The notes: generated by a model from the sequence alone, not told the origin. 64,000 bases of DNA from Streptomyces sp. Tu6071 (GCF_000213055.1 NZ_CM001165.1:5354945-5418944); one strand, 5' to 3'. Counted from the first letter of the stretch, positions 43,880-53,329 are shown. Program-made: numbers and translations.

Positions 43880-44896
43880 GTGCTCAGCGAACGCAGACTC
43901 GAAGTCCTGCGCGCCATCGTCCAGGACTACGTCGGCACCGAGGAGCCCGTCGGCTCCAAGGCGCTCACCGAGCGGCACAGGCTCGGGGTCTCCCCTGCCA
44001 CCGTGCGCAACGACATGGCGGCGCTGGAGGACGAGGGGTACATCGCCCAGCCGCACACCAGCGCGGGCCGTATCCCGACGGACAAGGGCTACCGCCTCTT
44101 CGTCGACAAGCTCGCCGACATCAAGCCGATGACCGCGCCCGAACGCCGCGCCATCCAGAGTTTCCTGGACAGCGCGGTCGACCTGGACGACGTCGTCGGC
44201 CGCACCGTACGGCTGCTCGCGCAGCTCACGCGGCAGGTCGCCGTCGTGCAGTACCCCTCGCTGACGCGCTCCACCGTGCGGCACGTCGAGTTGCTCTCGA
44301 TGAGCCCCGCGCGCGTCATGCTCGTGCTGATCACCGACACGGGCCGCGTCGAGCAGCGGATGATCGACTGCCCGGCGCCGTTCGGCGAGACCTCCGTGGC
44401 CGATCTGCGGGCCCGGCTCAACAGCCGGATCTCGGGGCGTCGCTTCGCCGACGTCCCGCAGCTCGTCCAGGATCTCCCCGACTCCTTCGAGCAGGAGGAC
44501 CGCGGCACGGTCGCCGTCGTCCTGTCCACGCTGCTCGAAACGGTCGTCGAGGAGACCGAGGAACGGCTCATGATCGGCGGTACGGCGAATCTCGCGCGGT
44601 ACGGGCAGGACTTCCCCCTCATGATCCGTCCGGTGCTGGAAGCGCTGGAGGAGCAGGTGGTGCTCCTGCGGCTGCTCGGCGAGGTCAACGACCCGCGGAT
44701 GGCGGTCCGGATCGGTCATGAGAACGCCTACGAGGGGCTCAACTCCACCTCGGTGGTGTCGGTCGGTTACGGTTCGGGCGGCGAGGCAGTCGCCAAGCTC
44801 GGCGTGGTCGGACCGACCCGCATGGACTACCCCGGAACGATGGGAGCGGTACGCGCAGTGGCTCGTTACGTCGGACAGATCCTGGCGGAGTCGTAA
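43880..44896 (+). CDS. hrcA: Heat-inducible transcription repressor HrcA
   Basis: 338 aa, GTG at 43880 with GGAGG seven bases upstream. HrcA binds CIRCE and is kept active by GroEL. The N-terminal winged helix is clear ([60 protein letters not shown]). The C-terminal domain has [25 protein letters not shown] and [26 protein letters not shown] element stands just upstream. The stop TAA overlaps the dnaJ start by none and the two genes are adjacent, so they form an operon. Confidence 0.97.
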   Translation: MLSERRLEVLRAIVQDYVGTEEPVGSKALTERHRLGVSPATVRNDMAALEDEGYIAQPHTSAGRIPTDKGYRLFVDKLADIKPMTAPERRAIQSFLDSAVDLDDVVGRTVRLLAQLTRQVAVVQYPSLTRSTVRHVELLSMSPARVMLVLITDTGRVEQRMIDCPAPFGETSVADLRARLNSRISGRRFADVPQLVQDLPDSFEQEDRGTVAVVLSTLLETVVEETEERLMIGGTANLARYGQDFPLMIRPVLEALEEQVVLLRLLGEVNDPRMAVRIGHENAYEGLNSTSVVSVGYGSGGEAVAKLGVVGPTRMDYPGTMGAVRAVARYVGQILAES

Positions 44897-46042
44897 GTGG
44901 CCACGGACTACTACGCCGTACTCGGCGTGCGCCGCGACGCCTCCCCGGACGAGATCAAGAAGGCCTTCCGCCGGCTGGCCAGGGAACTCCACCCTGACGT
45001 CAACCCCGACCCGAAGACCCAGGAGCGGTTCAAGGAGATCAACGCCGCCTACGAGGTGCTCTCGGACCCGCAGAAGAAGCAGGTCTACGATCTCGGCGGC
45101 GACCCGCTCTCGCAGGCGGGCGGCGGTGGCGGGGCCGGTGGCGGCTTCGGCGGCGCGGGCTTCGGCAACTTCTCGGACATCATGGACGCCTTCTTCGGCA
45201 CGTCCCAGCAGCGCGGCCCGCGCTCGCGGACCCGCCGGGGCCAGGACGCCATGATCCGCCTGGAGATCGACCTCAACGAGGCGGCCTTCGGCACCACCAA
45301 GGAGATCCAGGTCGACACCGCGATCATCTGCTCGACCTGCAACGGCGAGGGCGCGGCCCCGGGCACCTCGGCGCAGACCTGCGACATGTGTCGCGGGCGC
45401 GGCGAGGTCTCGCAGGTCACGCGGTCCTTCCTCGGACAGGTCATGACCTCGCGGCCCTGCCCGCAGTGCCAGGGCTTCGGCACGATCGTGCCGAACCCGT
45501 GCCCCGAGTGCGCCGGGGACGGCCGCATCCGCTCGCGGCGCACGCTCACCGTGAAGATCCCGGCCGGGGTCGACAACGGCACGCGCATCCAGCTCGCGGG
45601 CGAGGGCGAGGTCGGGCCGGGCGGCGGTCCCGCCGGTGACCTCTACGTCGAGATCCACGAGACGGCCCACTCCGTCTTCCAGCGGCGCGGCGACGACCTG
45701 CACTGCACGGTGACGATCCCGATGACGGCCGCCGCGCTCGGTACGAAGGTGCCGCTCGACACGCTCGACGGGACCGAGGACGTCGACATCAGGCCGGGTA
45801 CGCAGTCCGGCCAGTCCGTGCCGCTGCACGGGCGCGGGGTCACGCACCTGCGGGGCGGCGGGCGCGGTGACCTCATCGTGCACGTGGAGGTGCAGACGCC
45901 GGGGAAGCTCGACGCGGAGCAGGAGCGGTTGCTGCGGGAGCTGGCGAAGCTCAGGAACGAGGAACGGCCCACGGGGCAGTTCCAGCCGGGCCAGCAGGGG
46001 CTGTTCTCGCGGCTCAAGGACGCGTTCAACGGGCGGAGCTGA
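44897..46042 (+). CDS. dnaJ: Chaperone DnaJ (DnaJ2 type)
   Basis: 381 aa, GTG start directly after hrcA. J domain with HPD (LARELHPDVNPDPKTQERFK), a Gly/Phe-rich linker (GGGGGAGGGFGGAGFGNF), four CxxCxGxG-type zinc motifs (CSTCNGEG, CDMCRGRG, CPQCQGFG, CPECAGDG) and the substrate-binding C-terminal domain. It stimulates DnaK and holds unfolded proteins. Actinomycetes usually have two DnaJ proteins; the one beside hrcA is the HrcA-controlled copy, the other sits with dnaK-grpE. Regulated by CIRCE through the hrcA promoter. Confidence 0.97.
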   Translation: MATDYYAVLGVRRDASPDEIKKAFRRLARELHPDVNPDPKTQERFKEINAAYEVLSDPQKKQVYDLGGDPLSQAGGGGGAGGGFGGAGFGNFSDIMDAFFGTSQQRGPRSRTRRGQDAMIRLEIDLNEAAFGTTKEIQVDTAIICSTCNGEGAAPGTSAQTCDMCRGRGEVSQVTRSFLGQVMTSRPCPQCQGFGTIVPNPCPECAGDGRIRSRRTLTVKIPAGVDNGTRIQLAGEGEVGPGGGPAGDLYVEIHETAHSVFQRRGDDLHCTVTIPMTAAALGTKVPLDTLDGTEDVDIRPGTQSGQSVPLHGRGVTHLRGGGRGDLIVHVEVQTPGKLDAEQERLLRELAKLRNEERPTGQFQPGQQGLFSRLKDAFNGRS

Positions 46043-46090
46043 CGCGTTCCACGGGCGGCTGAGCGGTAGTCGTCGCGGTCCGGGGCGGGC

Positions 46091-46139
46091 CTCTCGGGGC
46101 TCCGCCCCGGACCGCGCTCCTCCAGCGCCGTAGGAGCGG
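46091..46139 (+). repeat. Dispersed GGGGCTCCGCCCC-type repeat, copy 2
   Basis: CTCTCGGGGCTCCGCCCCGG followed by CGCTCCT...AGGAGCG, two consecutive hairpins after dnaJ. Highly similar to 52791-52842 and, inverted, to 6348-6373. A terminator role is likely. Confidence 0.7.
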
Positions 46140-46170
46140 GTCCCGTGCGTGCCGCTGGTGCGGCTCGTGG

Positions 46171-46176
46171 GACGAT
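46171..46176 (+). promoter_or_regulatory. Candidate -10 element before the nitronate monooxygenase-like gene
   Basis: GACGAT, six bases before the ATG at 46183, with no ribosome site between. Confidence 0.4.
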
Positions 46177-46182
46177 TTCGGG

Positions 46183-47244
46183 ATGTCCTCTGTGTTCGGC
46201 GAGTTGTTGCGCCATCCCGTTGTGCAGGCTCCGATGGCCGGTGGTGCCTCCTGTCCCGAGCTGGCCGCCGCCGTGTCGGAGGCCGGGGGGCTCGGGTTCC
46301 TCGCCGGCGGGTACAAGAGTGCCGAGGCGGTACGGGACGAGGCGCGCCGGACCCGGGAGCTGACCGGGCGGCCCTTCGGGGTCAACCTCTTCCTGCCCCA
46401 GCCGGAAGCGGACGCGGATGCCGTCGACGCGTACGCGGACGGGCTTGCGGGGGAGAGCGCGCGGTACGGGGCCCCGCTCGGGGGCCTTCCGGACGGTGCG
46501 CTGGACGACTTCTTCGACGCGAAGGTCGCGGTGCTGCTCGCCGAGCCCGTCGCCGTCGTCTCCTTCACCTTCGGCTGCCCCAGCCGCGACGTGCTCGACG
46601 CCTTCCAGCGCGTCGGCACCCTCACCGTCGTCACCGTGACCACCCCCGAGGAGGCGCGCGCCGCGCAGTGGGTGGGGGCGGACGCGCTGTGCGTGCAGGG
46701 CGTCGAGGCGGGGGGCCACCAGGGCACGCACCTCGACGACCCCGCCACCGACGGCTGCGGGCTCGGGCTCCTCAGCCTCCTCGAACAGGTCCGCCACACC
46801 GTGCCGTTGCCGTTCCTCGCGGCGGGCGGCCTCATGCGCGGTACGCAGATCGCGGCCGTGCTCGCGGCGGGGGCTGAGGCCGCTCAGCTCGGCACCGCCT
46901 TCCTGCCCTGCCCCGAATCCGGGGCGCACCCCGTGCACAAGACGGCGCTGACGAGCCCGCACTTCACCCGTACGACGCTGACGCGGGCCTTCTCGGGCCG
47001 TCCCGCGCGCGGGCTCGTCAACCGTTTCGTACGGGCGCACTCGGCCGAGGCTCCGGCCGCGTACCCGCGGGTGCACCACCTCACGGCGGGGCTGCGGCGG
47101 GCCGCGGCGGGCGCGGGGGACGCGGACGGCATGGCACTCTGGGCCGGGCAGGGTCACCGGCTGGCCCGTACGCTCGCCGCCGGGCGCCTCGTCGAGACGC
47201 TCGCCGCCGAGACGCGCGCGGCGCTCACACCGTTGACGCGCTGA
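46183..47244 (+). CDS. Nitronate monooxygenase-like flavoprotein
   Basis: 353 aa, FMN-binding TIM barrel. Motifs: HPVVQAPMAGGASCPELAAA at the start, GGLGFLAGGYKSAE, FGVNLFLPQPEAD, VVSFTFGCPS, GADALCVQGVEAGGHQGTHL and FLAAGGLMRGTQIAAVLAAG followed by AAQLGTAFLPCPES. These enzymes oxidise alkyl nitronates such as propionate-3-nitronate. The catalytic His region (GGHQG) is present. It stands alone downstream of dnaJ and probably has its own leaderless promoter. Confidence 0.9.
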   Translation: MSSVFGELLRHPVVQAPMAGGASCPELAAAVSEAGGLGFLAGGYKSAEAVRDEARRTRELTGRPFGVNLFLPQPEADADAVDAYADGLAGESARYGAPLGGLPDGALDDFFDAKVAVLLAEPVAVVSFTFGCPSRDVLDAFQRVGTLTVVTVTTPEEARAAQWVGADALCVQGVEAGGHQGTHLDDPATDGCGLGLLSLLEQVRHTVPLPFLAAGGLMRGTQIAAVLAAGAEAAQLGTAFLPCPESGAHPVHKTALTSPHFTRTTLTRAFSGRPARGLVNRFVRAHSAEAPAAYPRVHHLTAGLRRAAAGAGDADGMALWAGQGHRLARTLAAGRLVETLAAETRAALTPLTR

Positions 47245-47357
47245 ACCCCCTCCCCGTGAACCGCGTGCCTCTGCACCCCGTGCCCCTGACACCCGTGCCC
47301 CTGACCCTTGCTCTCCAGAACCCGCGCCGCTGAACGCGTACCGCTGAAAGGACCGGC

Positions 47358-48113
47358 ATGACCGCCGCCGTTTTCCTCGCCCCCCGGCTCGCCGAAGAGG
47401 CCGTACCCGGCGGGGCCTTCGTCCTCGACGGGCCCGAGGGGCGGCACGCGGTCTCCGTGAAGCGGTTGCGTCCCGGTGAGGAGATCGTGCTCAGCGACGG
47501 GGAGGGGCGGTGGGCACCGTGCGTCGTGAAGGCCGCCGAGGGCAAGGACCGGCTGAGCGTCGAGGTCGGTGAGCTGCGCGAGGAGCCGGTACCGAGCCCG
47601 CGGCTCGTCGTGGTCCAGGCGCTGCCCAAGGGGGACCGGGGGGAACTCGCCGTCGAGACGATGACGGAGACGGGTGTCGACGCGATCGTGCCGTGGCAGG
47701 CGGCCCGCTGCGTGACGCAGTGGCGCGGCGACCGGGGTGCGAAGTCCCTCGCCAAGTGGCGGGCGACGGCGCGCGAGGCGGGCAAGCAGTCCCGCCGCCC
47801 CCGCTTCCCCGAGATCGCCGAGGCCGTCTCCACGAAGGAGGCGGCGGCCCTCCTCTCGCGCGCGGCGCTCGCCGTCGTCCTCCACGAGGACACCGGGACC
47901 GCGAGCACCCCGCTCGCGACGCTCCCCCTCCCCGACGAGGGCGACATCGTCCTCGTCGTCGGCCCCGAGGGCGGTGTCGCCCCCGAGGAGATCGCGAGTT
48001 TCACCGCGGCCGGCGCCCACGTCTGCCGCCTGGGCCCCTCGGTCCTGCGCACCTCCACAGCGGGCACGGCGGCCGTCGCGCTGCTGTCGGGGCGTACGGG
48101 GCGGTGGGGGTAG
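47358..48113 (+). CDS. rsmE: 16S rRNA (uracil-1498-N3) methyltransferase
   Basis: 251 aa, ATG after AAAGGACC. SPOUT fold: an N-terminal PUA-like part (FVLDGPEGRHAVSVKRLRPG) and the knotted domain with LVVVQALPKGDRGELAVETM, EIVPWQAAR-type VDAIVPWQAARCVTQW, VGPEGGVAPEEIASFT and LGPSVLRTSTAGTAAVALLS at the SAM pocket. It methylates U1498 of 16S rRNA in the assembled small subunit. The gene order dnaJ-rsmE with one gene between them is widespread. Confidence 0.95.
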   Translation: MTAAVFLAPRLAEEAVPGGAFVLDGPEGRHAVSVKRLRPGEEIVLSDGEGRWAPCVVKAAEGKDRLSVEVGELREEPVPSPRLVVVQALPKGDRGELAVETMTETGVDAIVPWQAARCVTQWRGDRGAKSLAKWRATAREAGKQSRRPRFPEIAEAVSTKEAAALLSRAALAVVLHEDTGTASTPLATLPLPDEGDIVLVVGPEGGVAPEEIASFTAAGAHVCRLGPSVLRTSTAGTAAVALLSGRTGRWG

Positions 48114-48209
48114 ACCCGGGTGTGCCGCGCTCGGGGCGGTTGACTTCGCTGGTGGAGGAACTTCCGGGCGGGCATGGCGGATCGGGGGGCGGGGGTCGAG
48201 CATGAGGGG

Positions 48210-48959
48210 ATGATTCGCGCTTCCTCGCAGGGGCTTTCGTTCGATTCGGCTGCCGCCGGTTATGCCGCGCACCGTCCCTCCTATCCGTCCGCTCTCCTTG
48301 AGGCCGTCGAGGAGCTGGGCGGGTTCTCGCTCGTCGGGGCCCGCGTGGCCGATGTCGGGGCCGGGACCGGGCTCGGGACGCGCGTGCTGGTCGAGCGCGG
48401 GGCCCGGGTGGTGGGCGTGGAGCCGGGTGCCGGGATGGCCGCCCAGTTCCGGGTCGGGTTGCCCGGGGTTCCGCTCGTGCTCGGGGACGGGAACGCTCTG
48501 CCTCTGCACTCCTCCTCTCTCGACGTGGTCACCTACGCCCAGTCCTGGCACTGGACCGATCCCCGCAGGTCCGTTCCGGAGGCGCTGCGGGTGCTGCGGC
48601 CCGGGGGCGCGCTCGCACTCTGGTGGAACGACTCTGACGGTGGGGTGCCGTGGGTCGCCGAGCAGGACGCCCGGCTACGGCGGCTCTTCGCGGGCGGCGA
48701 CGCCTCGTACGACCCCGAGGCCCGCTTCCGGCGGCTCCCGGGTGAACTGCCCTTCGTACGGCGGCAGGTGCGGTGGAGCCGGGACGTCTCGCTCGACGCG
48801 CACCTCGCCAATCTCGCCACGTACTCCGACTTCCTCCTCCTCGGCAGGGAAGGGACGGACCGCTTCCTCGCCGAGGAGCGGGAGATCCTTGCCGGGGTCT
48901 TCCCCGGCGGGACGGTCCGGGAGCAGTACGTGGTCAGCCTCGCCGTCGCCGTGCGCTGA
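48210..48959 (+). CDS. Class I SAM-dependent methyltransferase
   Basis: 249 aa from the ATG at 48210; an in-frame ATG at 48174 is an alternative. SAM motif I is VADVGAGTGLGTRVLVERGA, followed by VVGVEPGAGMAAQFR, VPLVLGDGNALPLHSSSLDV and ALRVLRPGGALALWWN. The N-terminus FDSAAAGYAAHRPSYPSALL is typical of small-molecule methyltransferases of the UbiE-like branch. SWHWTDP follows the acidic loop, a signature seen in trans-aconitate and related methyltransferases. The substrate is unknown. Confidence 0.9.
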   Translation: MIRASSQGLSFDSAAAGYAAHRPSYPSALLEAVEELGGFSLVGARVADVGAGTGLGTRVLVERGARVVGVEPGAGMAAQFRVGLPGVPLVLGDGNALPLHSSSLDVVTYAQSWHWTDPRRSVPEALRVLRPGGALALWWNDSDGGVPWVAEQDARLRRLFAGGDASYDPEARFRRLPGELPFVRRQVRWSRDVSLDAHLANLATYSDFLLLGREGTDRFLAEEREILAGVFPGGTVREQYVVSLAVAVR

Positions 48960-48970
48960 CCCCCGGGGCC

Positions 48971-49363
48971 TTACTTCGCGAGCGAGGCCGGGACCCAGTC
49001 CCGTACCGCTATCTCCAAGAGCACCCGGCGCTCTCCCGGGCGGGCCGGTATCGCCGGGTCCCAGCCGTACTTGGCGAGGAAGGACTCGCGCACCCGCGCG
49101 GGGAAGCCGGTGCGGCGCAGGCGGGCGTCGCCCTCCGCGACCAGTGGCTCGGGCCCGTCGAGGGCGAGCGTGGCACGCGGCCGGCGTTCGAGCAGGCGCA
49201 CCAAGGTGCCGCCCGCTGCCGCGCCGATCCACCACACGCCTTCGAGGAAGACGAACCATGTGGCGCGCACGAGGGGCGGTCCTTCCGCCCGCGCGGCGCA
49301 CAGCCACACGGTCCGCGCCGTGCGCAGCCGTTCCTGAGCGGGGTTGTTCTCCGTCGTCGTCAC
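48971..49363 (-). CDS. PPOX-class flavin-binding protein
   Basis: 130 aa from the GTG at 49363 (GGGA nine bases upstream). Split-barrel flavoprotein: RTVWLCAARAEGPPLVRATW, WFVFLEGVWWIGAAAGG, RRPRATLALDGPEPLVAEGD and a C-terminal helix ESFLAKYGWDPA. It resembles pyridoxamine phosphate oxidase-like or F420-dependent proteins; which cofactor is used cannot be told. It diverges from the tricorn protease gene across a region with an inverted DnaA-box-like pair. Confidence 0.8.
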   Translation of the reverse strand: MTTTENNPAQERLRTARTVWLCAARAEGPPLVRATWFVFLEGVWWIGAAAGGTLVRLLERRPRATLALDGPEPLVAEGDARLRRTGFPARVRESFLAKYGWDPAIPARPGERRVLLEIAVRDWVPASLAK

Positions 49364-49414
49364 GACATCAATCCCAACCCCTGTGAGGCCCGCGCGGAAG
49401 CCTTCGGCGCGGAT

Positions 49415-49496
49415 CTGTGGACAACTCCGGGTAATCAATAAATTCCCTCACTCGAACGAGTAACGGCCGTCGCGACTTCGCCGGAGTTATCCACAG
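49415..49496. promoter_or_regulatory. Inverted pair of DnaA-box-like sequences in a divergent promoter region
   Basis: CTGTGGACAACTCCGG (49415-49430) and CCGGAGTTATCCACAG (49481-49496) are inverted copies with one difference. Each contains a DnaA box form (TTGTCCACA and TTATCCACA). TTCGCCGGAGTTATCCAC recurs inverted at 20092. Confidence 0.5.
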
Positions 49497-49535
49497 CTTG
49501 CCCGGCAGGCCCTGTCCCCTGTCCTTCGCCGTGCT

Positions 49536-49541
49536 TAGGGT
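49536..49541 (+). promoter_or_regulatory. Candidate -10 element for leaderless tricorn gene
   Basis: TAGGGT with seven bases to the GTG at 49549; no ribosome site. Confidence 0.45.
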
Positions 49542-49548
49542 GGCTCTT

Positions 49549-52500
49549 GTGACACAGCCTGCCTACCTACGGTTTCCGCACATCCATGGCGAGTTCATCG
49601 CCTTCACCGCCGAGGACGACGTCTGGATCGCCCCGCTCGACGGAGGGCGTGCCTGGCGCGTCAGCGCCGACAACGTTCCCGTCCAGCACCCGCGGATATC
49701 TCCCGACGGCGCCACGGTCGCCTGGACCTCCAAGCGTGAGGGCGCCCCCGAGGTCTTCGTCGCCCCCCTGGAGGGCGGCCCGGCCCGCCGCCTCACCTAC
49801 TGGGGCAGCAACAAGACGTCCGTGCGCGGCTGGACCGCCGAGGGCGACGTCGTGGCGATCACCTCGCACGGCCAGCCCTCGCTGCGCCGGACCTGGGCGC
49901 ACGCGCTGCCCCTCGACGGTTCCGCGTCCCGCCGCCTCCCGTACGGCCCGATCGGCGCGCTCGCCCACGAACCGGAGGGCGAACGCGTCCTGCTCGGCTC
50001 GGTCTCCATGGGCCGCGAGGCCGCGTGGTGGAAGCGCTACCGGGGCGGTACGGCGGGGAAGTTGTGGCTCGGGCCCGACGCGGAGGGCGCCTGGCAGCGT
50101 GTGCACGCGGACCTCGACGGCAATATCGAGGACCCGCTCTGGGTAGGCGGTCGCATCGCTTTCCTCTCCGACCACGAAGGTGTCGGCGCGCTCTACTCCT
50201 CGCTCCCCGACGGCAGCGACCTGCGCCGCCACTCGCCGGTCGAGCCGGACGGCTTCTACGCCCGCCAGGCCGCCACCGACGGCACCCGCGTCGTCTGGGC
50301 GAGCGCGGGCCGGCTCTGGATCATCGACGACCTGGAGGGCGCCGAGCCGCGCCCGCTCGACATCGGTCTCGGCGGCCAGCGCGCCGATCTCCAGCCCTTC
50401 GCGATCCCCGCGTCCCGCTGGCTCTCCGCCGCCCGGCCCGACCACACGGGGCGCGGCAGCGCGGTCCTGGTGCGCGGCGCCGTGCACTGGGTGACGCACC
50501 GCGACGGACCCGCGCGCGTCCTCGCGGGCGAGCAGGGGGTGCGGGCCAGGCTGCCGCGTACGTTCCGGCTCGATGGGGAGGAGTGGGTCGCCTGGGTGAC
50601 CGACGCCGAGGGCGAGGACGCCATCGAGTTCGCGCCCGCGACCGGCACGGCCCCCGGCACCGCCCCGCGCCGCATCGCGCGCGGCAAGCTCGGCCGCGTC
50701 CTCTCCTTCGCGGTCGCCCCGGACGGCGAGCGGCTCGGCGTCGCGAGCCACGACGGGCGGGTACTGCTCGTCGAGCGCTCCTCCGGCGAGGTGCGCGAGG
50801 TGGACCGCAGTGAGAACGGGGACGCGAGCGGACTCGTCTTCTCGCCCGACTCCACGTGGCTCGCCTGGTCCCACCCGGGTCCCGACCCGCTGCGCCAGCT
50901 CAAGCTCGCACACGTCTCGGACCTCGCCCCGGTCGAGGCGACCCCGCTGCGCTTCAAGGACTACAGCCCCGCCTTCACGCCGGACGGCAAGCACCTCGCG
51001 TTCCTCTCGGACCGCGCCTTCGACCCGCTGTACGACGCGCACAACTTCGATCTCGCCTTCATCGGCACGACCCGCCCGCACCTCATCACGCTCGCCGCGA
51101 CGACCCCCTCGCCCTTCGGCCCGCAGCGGCACGGCAAGCCCTTCGAGACGCCCGACAAGGAGGGCACCCCGGAGAGCGGCGAGGGCGGCGGTCCGCAGAC
51201 CCGTATCGACGTGGAGGGCCTCGCCGACCGGATCGTGCCCTTCCCCGTCGAGGCCGGCGAGTACTCCTCGCTCCGGGCCGCCAAGGACGGCGTGCTCTGG
51301 CTCAGCCACCCCGTCTCCGGCGTCCTCGGCACCTCCGGCGCGGGACCCGACGACGAGGGCGCCAAGTCGAGCCTGCTGCGCTGGGACTTCCCGCAGCAGC
51401 GCATCGAGGAACTTTCCGGCGACGCCCAGTCGTACGCGGTCACGGGCGACGGCAAGCGCGTCCTGCTCCGCGCCGGTGACAAGCTCCGCGTCGTGCCGAG
51501 CGACCGCCGCGCCCCGGGCGACGACGACCACGAGAACAACGTCGCCGTCGACCTCGGCCGCGTCCGGCAGCTCATCGACCCCGCCGCCGAGTGGCGGCAG
51601 ATGTTCGACGAGGCGGGCCGTCTCATGCGGGACAACTTCTGGCGCCCCGACATGGGCGGCATCGACTGGGACGGCGTCCTCGACCGCTACCGGCCCGTCT
51701 TGGAGCGCGTCGCGACCCACGACGACCTCGTGGACCTGCTCTGGGAGGTGCAGGGCGAACTCGGCACCTCGCACGCGTACGTCACCCCGCCCGGCCACGG
51801 GCACGGTCACCTGCGCGCCGGGCTGCTCGGCGCGGACATATCCCGGCACGAGGACGGGCAGTGGCACGTCGACCGCGTCCTGCCCTCCGAGACCTCCGAC
51901 CCGCACGCCCGCTCCCCGCTCGCGGGCCCCGGCATCGCGGTACGGGCCGGGGACACGCTCCTCGCGGTCGGCGGCCGTCCGGTGGACCCGCTGCTCGGCC
52001 CCGGGCCGCTCCTCGCCGGGACGGCCGGTCACGTCACCGAGCTGACCATCGGCCCGGCGGACGGCGGCGAGCCGCGACACGTCGTCGTGGAGCCGCTGCG
52101 CGACGAGGAGGCTTTGCGCTACCACGACTGGGTCGCCGACCGCCGCGCCTACGTGCACGAGAAGTCCGGCGGACGGCTCGGCTACCTGCACGTGCCGGAC
52201 ATGGTGGGCTCGGGCTGGGCGCAGCTCCACCGCGACCTGCGGGTGGAGATCGCCAAGGACGGGCTCGTCGTCGACGTCCGTGAGAACCGGGGCGGGCACA
52301 CCTCGCAGCTCGTCGTGGAGAAGCTCGCCCGGCGCGTCATCGGCTGGGACGTGCCACGCGGCATGCGGCCGGGCACCTACCCGGAGGCGGCCCCGCGCGG
52401 CCCCGTCGTCGCGGTCGCCAACGAGTTCTCCGGCTCGGACGGCGACATCGTCAACGCGGCCATCCAGGCGCTGAAGATCGGCCCCGTCGTCGGGACGAGG

Positions 52501-52773
52501 ACCTGGGGCGGCGTCGTCGGCATCGACAACCGGTACGGGCTCGTGGACGGGACGTCGGTGACGCAGCCCAAGTACGCCTTCTGGTTCGAGACGGTCGGCT
52601 GGGGCGTCGAGAACCACGGGGTGGACCCGGACGTGGAGGTCGTCGTCGCGCCGCACCAGTACGCGGCCGGGGAGGACCCGCAGCTCGACGAGGCCATCCG
52701 CCTGGCACTGGCCAACCTGGAGGAGACCCCGGCGAAGAGGGCTCCCGCCCTGCCCGGGGGTGAGGCGGAGTAG
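49549..52773 (+). CDS. Tricorn protease homologue
   Basis: 1074 aa, the usual size for bacterial tricorn peptidases, which trim oligopeptides released by the proteasome. Two beta-propellers occupy the first ~680 residues (repeats such as HIHGEFIAFTAEDDVWIAPL, PRISPDGATVAWTSKREGAP, FSPDSTWLAWSHPG, FTPDGKHLAFLSDRAFDPL). The C1 helical part follows (EAGRLMRDNFWRPDMGGIDW), then a PDZ domain (about GPGIAVRAGDTLLAVGG) and the tail-specific protease-like C2 domain with LVVDVRENRGGHTSQLVVEK and NEFSGSDGDIVNAAIQALKI (candidate nucleophile Ser). Actinobacteria have proteasomes, which fits. The GTG is probably leaderless. Confidence 0.95.
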   Translation: MTQPAYLRFPHIHGEFIAFTAEDDVWIAPLDGGRAWRVSADNVPVQHPRISPDGATVAWTSKREGAPEVFVAPLEGGPARRLTYWGSNKTSVRGWTAEGDVVAITSHGQPSLRRTWAHALPLDGSASRRLPYGPIGALAHEPEGERVLLGSVSMGREAAWWKRYRGGTAGKLWLGPDAEGAWQRVHADLDGNIEDPLWVGGRIAFLSDHEGVGALYSSLPDGSDLRRHSPVEPDGFYARQAATDGTRVVWASAGRLWIIDDLEGAEPRPLDIGLGGQRADLQPFAIPASRWLSAARPDHTGRGSAVLVRGAVHWVTHRDGPARVLAGEQGVRARLPRTFRLDGEEWVAWVTDAEGEDAIEFAPATGTAPGTAPRRIARGKLGRVLSFAVAPDGERLGVASHDGRVLLVERSSGEVREVDRSENGDASGLVFSPDSTWLAWSHPGPDPLRQLKLAHVSDLAPVEATPLRFKDYSPAFTPDGKHLAFLSDRAFDPLYDAHNFDLAFIGTTRPHLITLAATTPSPFGPQRHGKPFETPDKEGTPESGEGGGPQTRIDVEGLADRIVPFPVEAGEYSSLRAAKDGVLWLSHPVSGVLGTSGAGPDDEGAKSSLLRWDFPQQRIEELSGDAQSYAVTGDGKRVLLRAGDKLRVVPSDRRAPGDDDHENNVAVDLGRVRQLIDPAAEWRQMFDEAGRLMRDNFWRPDMGGIDWDGVLDRYRPVLERVATHDDLVDLLWEVQGELGTSHAYVTPPGHGHGHLRAGLLGADISRHEDGQWHVDRVLPSETSDPHARSPLAGPGIAVRAGDTLLAVGGRPVDPLLGPGPLLAGTAGHVTELTIGPADGGEPRHVVVEPLRDEEALRYHDWVADRRAYVHEKSGGRLGYLHVPDMVGSGWAQLHRDLRVEIAKDGLVVDVRENRGGHTSQLVVEKLARRVIGWDVPRGMRPGTYPEAAPRGPVVAVANEFSGSDGDIVNAAIQALKIGPVVGTRTWGGVVGIDNRYGLVDGTSVTQPKYAFWFETVGWGVENHGVDPDVEVVVAPHQYAAGEDPQLDEAIRLALANLEETPAKRAPALPGGEAE

Positions 52774-52790
52774 GCGAACCGGGCCGGGGG

Positions 52791-52842
52791 CGAGCCTCAC
52801 GGGGCTCCGCCCCGGGCCCCGCTCCTCAAGCGCCGGAGGGGT
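52791..52842 (+). repeat. Dispersed GGGGCTCCGCCCC-type repeat, copy 3
   Basis: CGAGCCTCACGGGGCTCCGC, then CCCGGGCCCCGCTCCTCAAG and CGCCGGAGGGG. It follows the tricorn gene and matches copy 2 closely in the first half. Confidence 0.7.
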
Positions 52843-52972
52843 TGGATGTGCGTGCGGCGCTGGATCTGCGGCGGCTGGATTCCCGGTGCCGGAAGTTCTG
52901 GGCCGGAGCGTCGATTTGGCTGCCCGATACCATTCCTGCAGCATCGTCGTCCCTCCGAGAGGAGTCCCCCTC

Positions 52973-53329
52973 ATGGCTGGTGAGCCGCAGGCGGATTGTC
53001 TGTTCTGCAAGATCGTGGCGGGGGAGGTGCCGGCGACCGTCGTGCGGGAGGACGAGCACACCGTCGCGTTCCGGGACATCAATCCGCAGGCGCCCACGCA
53101 CGTGCTCGTCGTGCCCAAGGCGCACTACCCCAACGCCGCCGCGCTCGCCGCCGATCCGGGGCTCAGCGCCGCCCTCCTCGCGGCGGCCGGTGAGGTCGCC
53201 ACGCAGGAGAAGATCGACGAGTCCGGGTACCGGATCGTGTTCAACACCGGTGCGGGGGCGGGGCAGACCGTCTTCCACGTGCACGCGCACGTCCTCGGGG
53301 GCCGCGGGCTGCAGTGGCCCCCCGGCTAG
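52973..53329 (+). CDS. HIT domain protein
   Basis: 118 aa, ATG at 52973 after GAGAGGAG. The histidine triad is in VFHVHAHVLGGRGLQWPPG (HVHAH). The start DCLFCKIVAGEVPATVVRED carries the CxFC zinc element typical of HinT proteins, which hydrolyse nucleoside phosphoramidates such as AMP-lysine. DINPQAPTHVLVVPKAHYPN is the other conserved block. The end lies nine bases before the RNase Z-type gene. In many actinobacteria a HIT gene precedes phoH; here other genes separate them. Confidence 0.94.
   Translation: MAGEPQADCLFCKIVAGEVPATVVREDEHTVAFRDINPQAPTHVLVVPKAHYPNAAALAADPGLSAALLAAAGEVATQEKIDESGYRIVFNTGAGAGQTVFHVHAHVLGGRGLQWPPG

Noticed and set aside
49567..53118. 1183-codon minus-strand frame opposite the tricorn gene
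   Set aside because: Shadow of the tricorn and HIT genes, with no recognisable domain.
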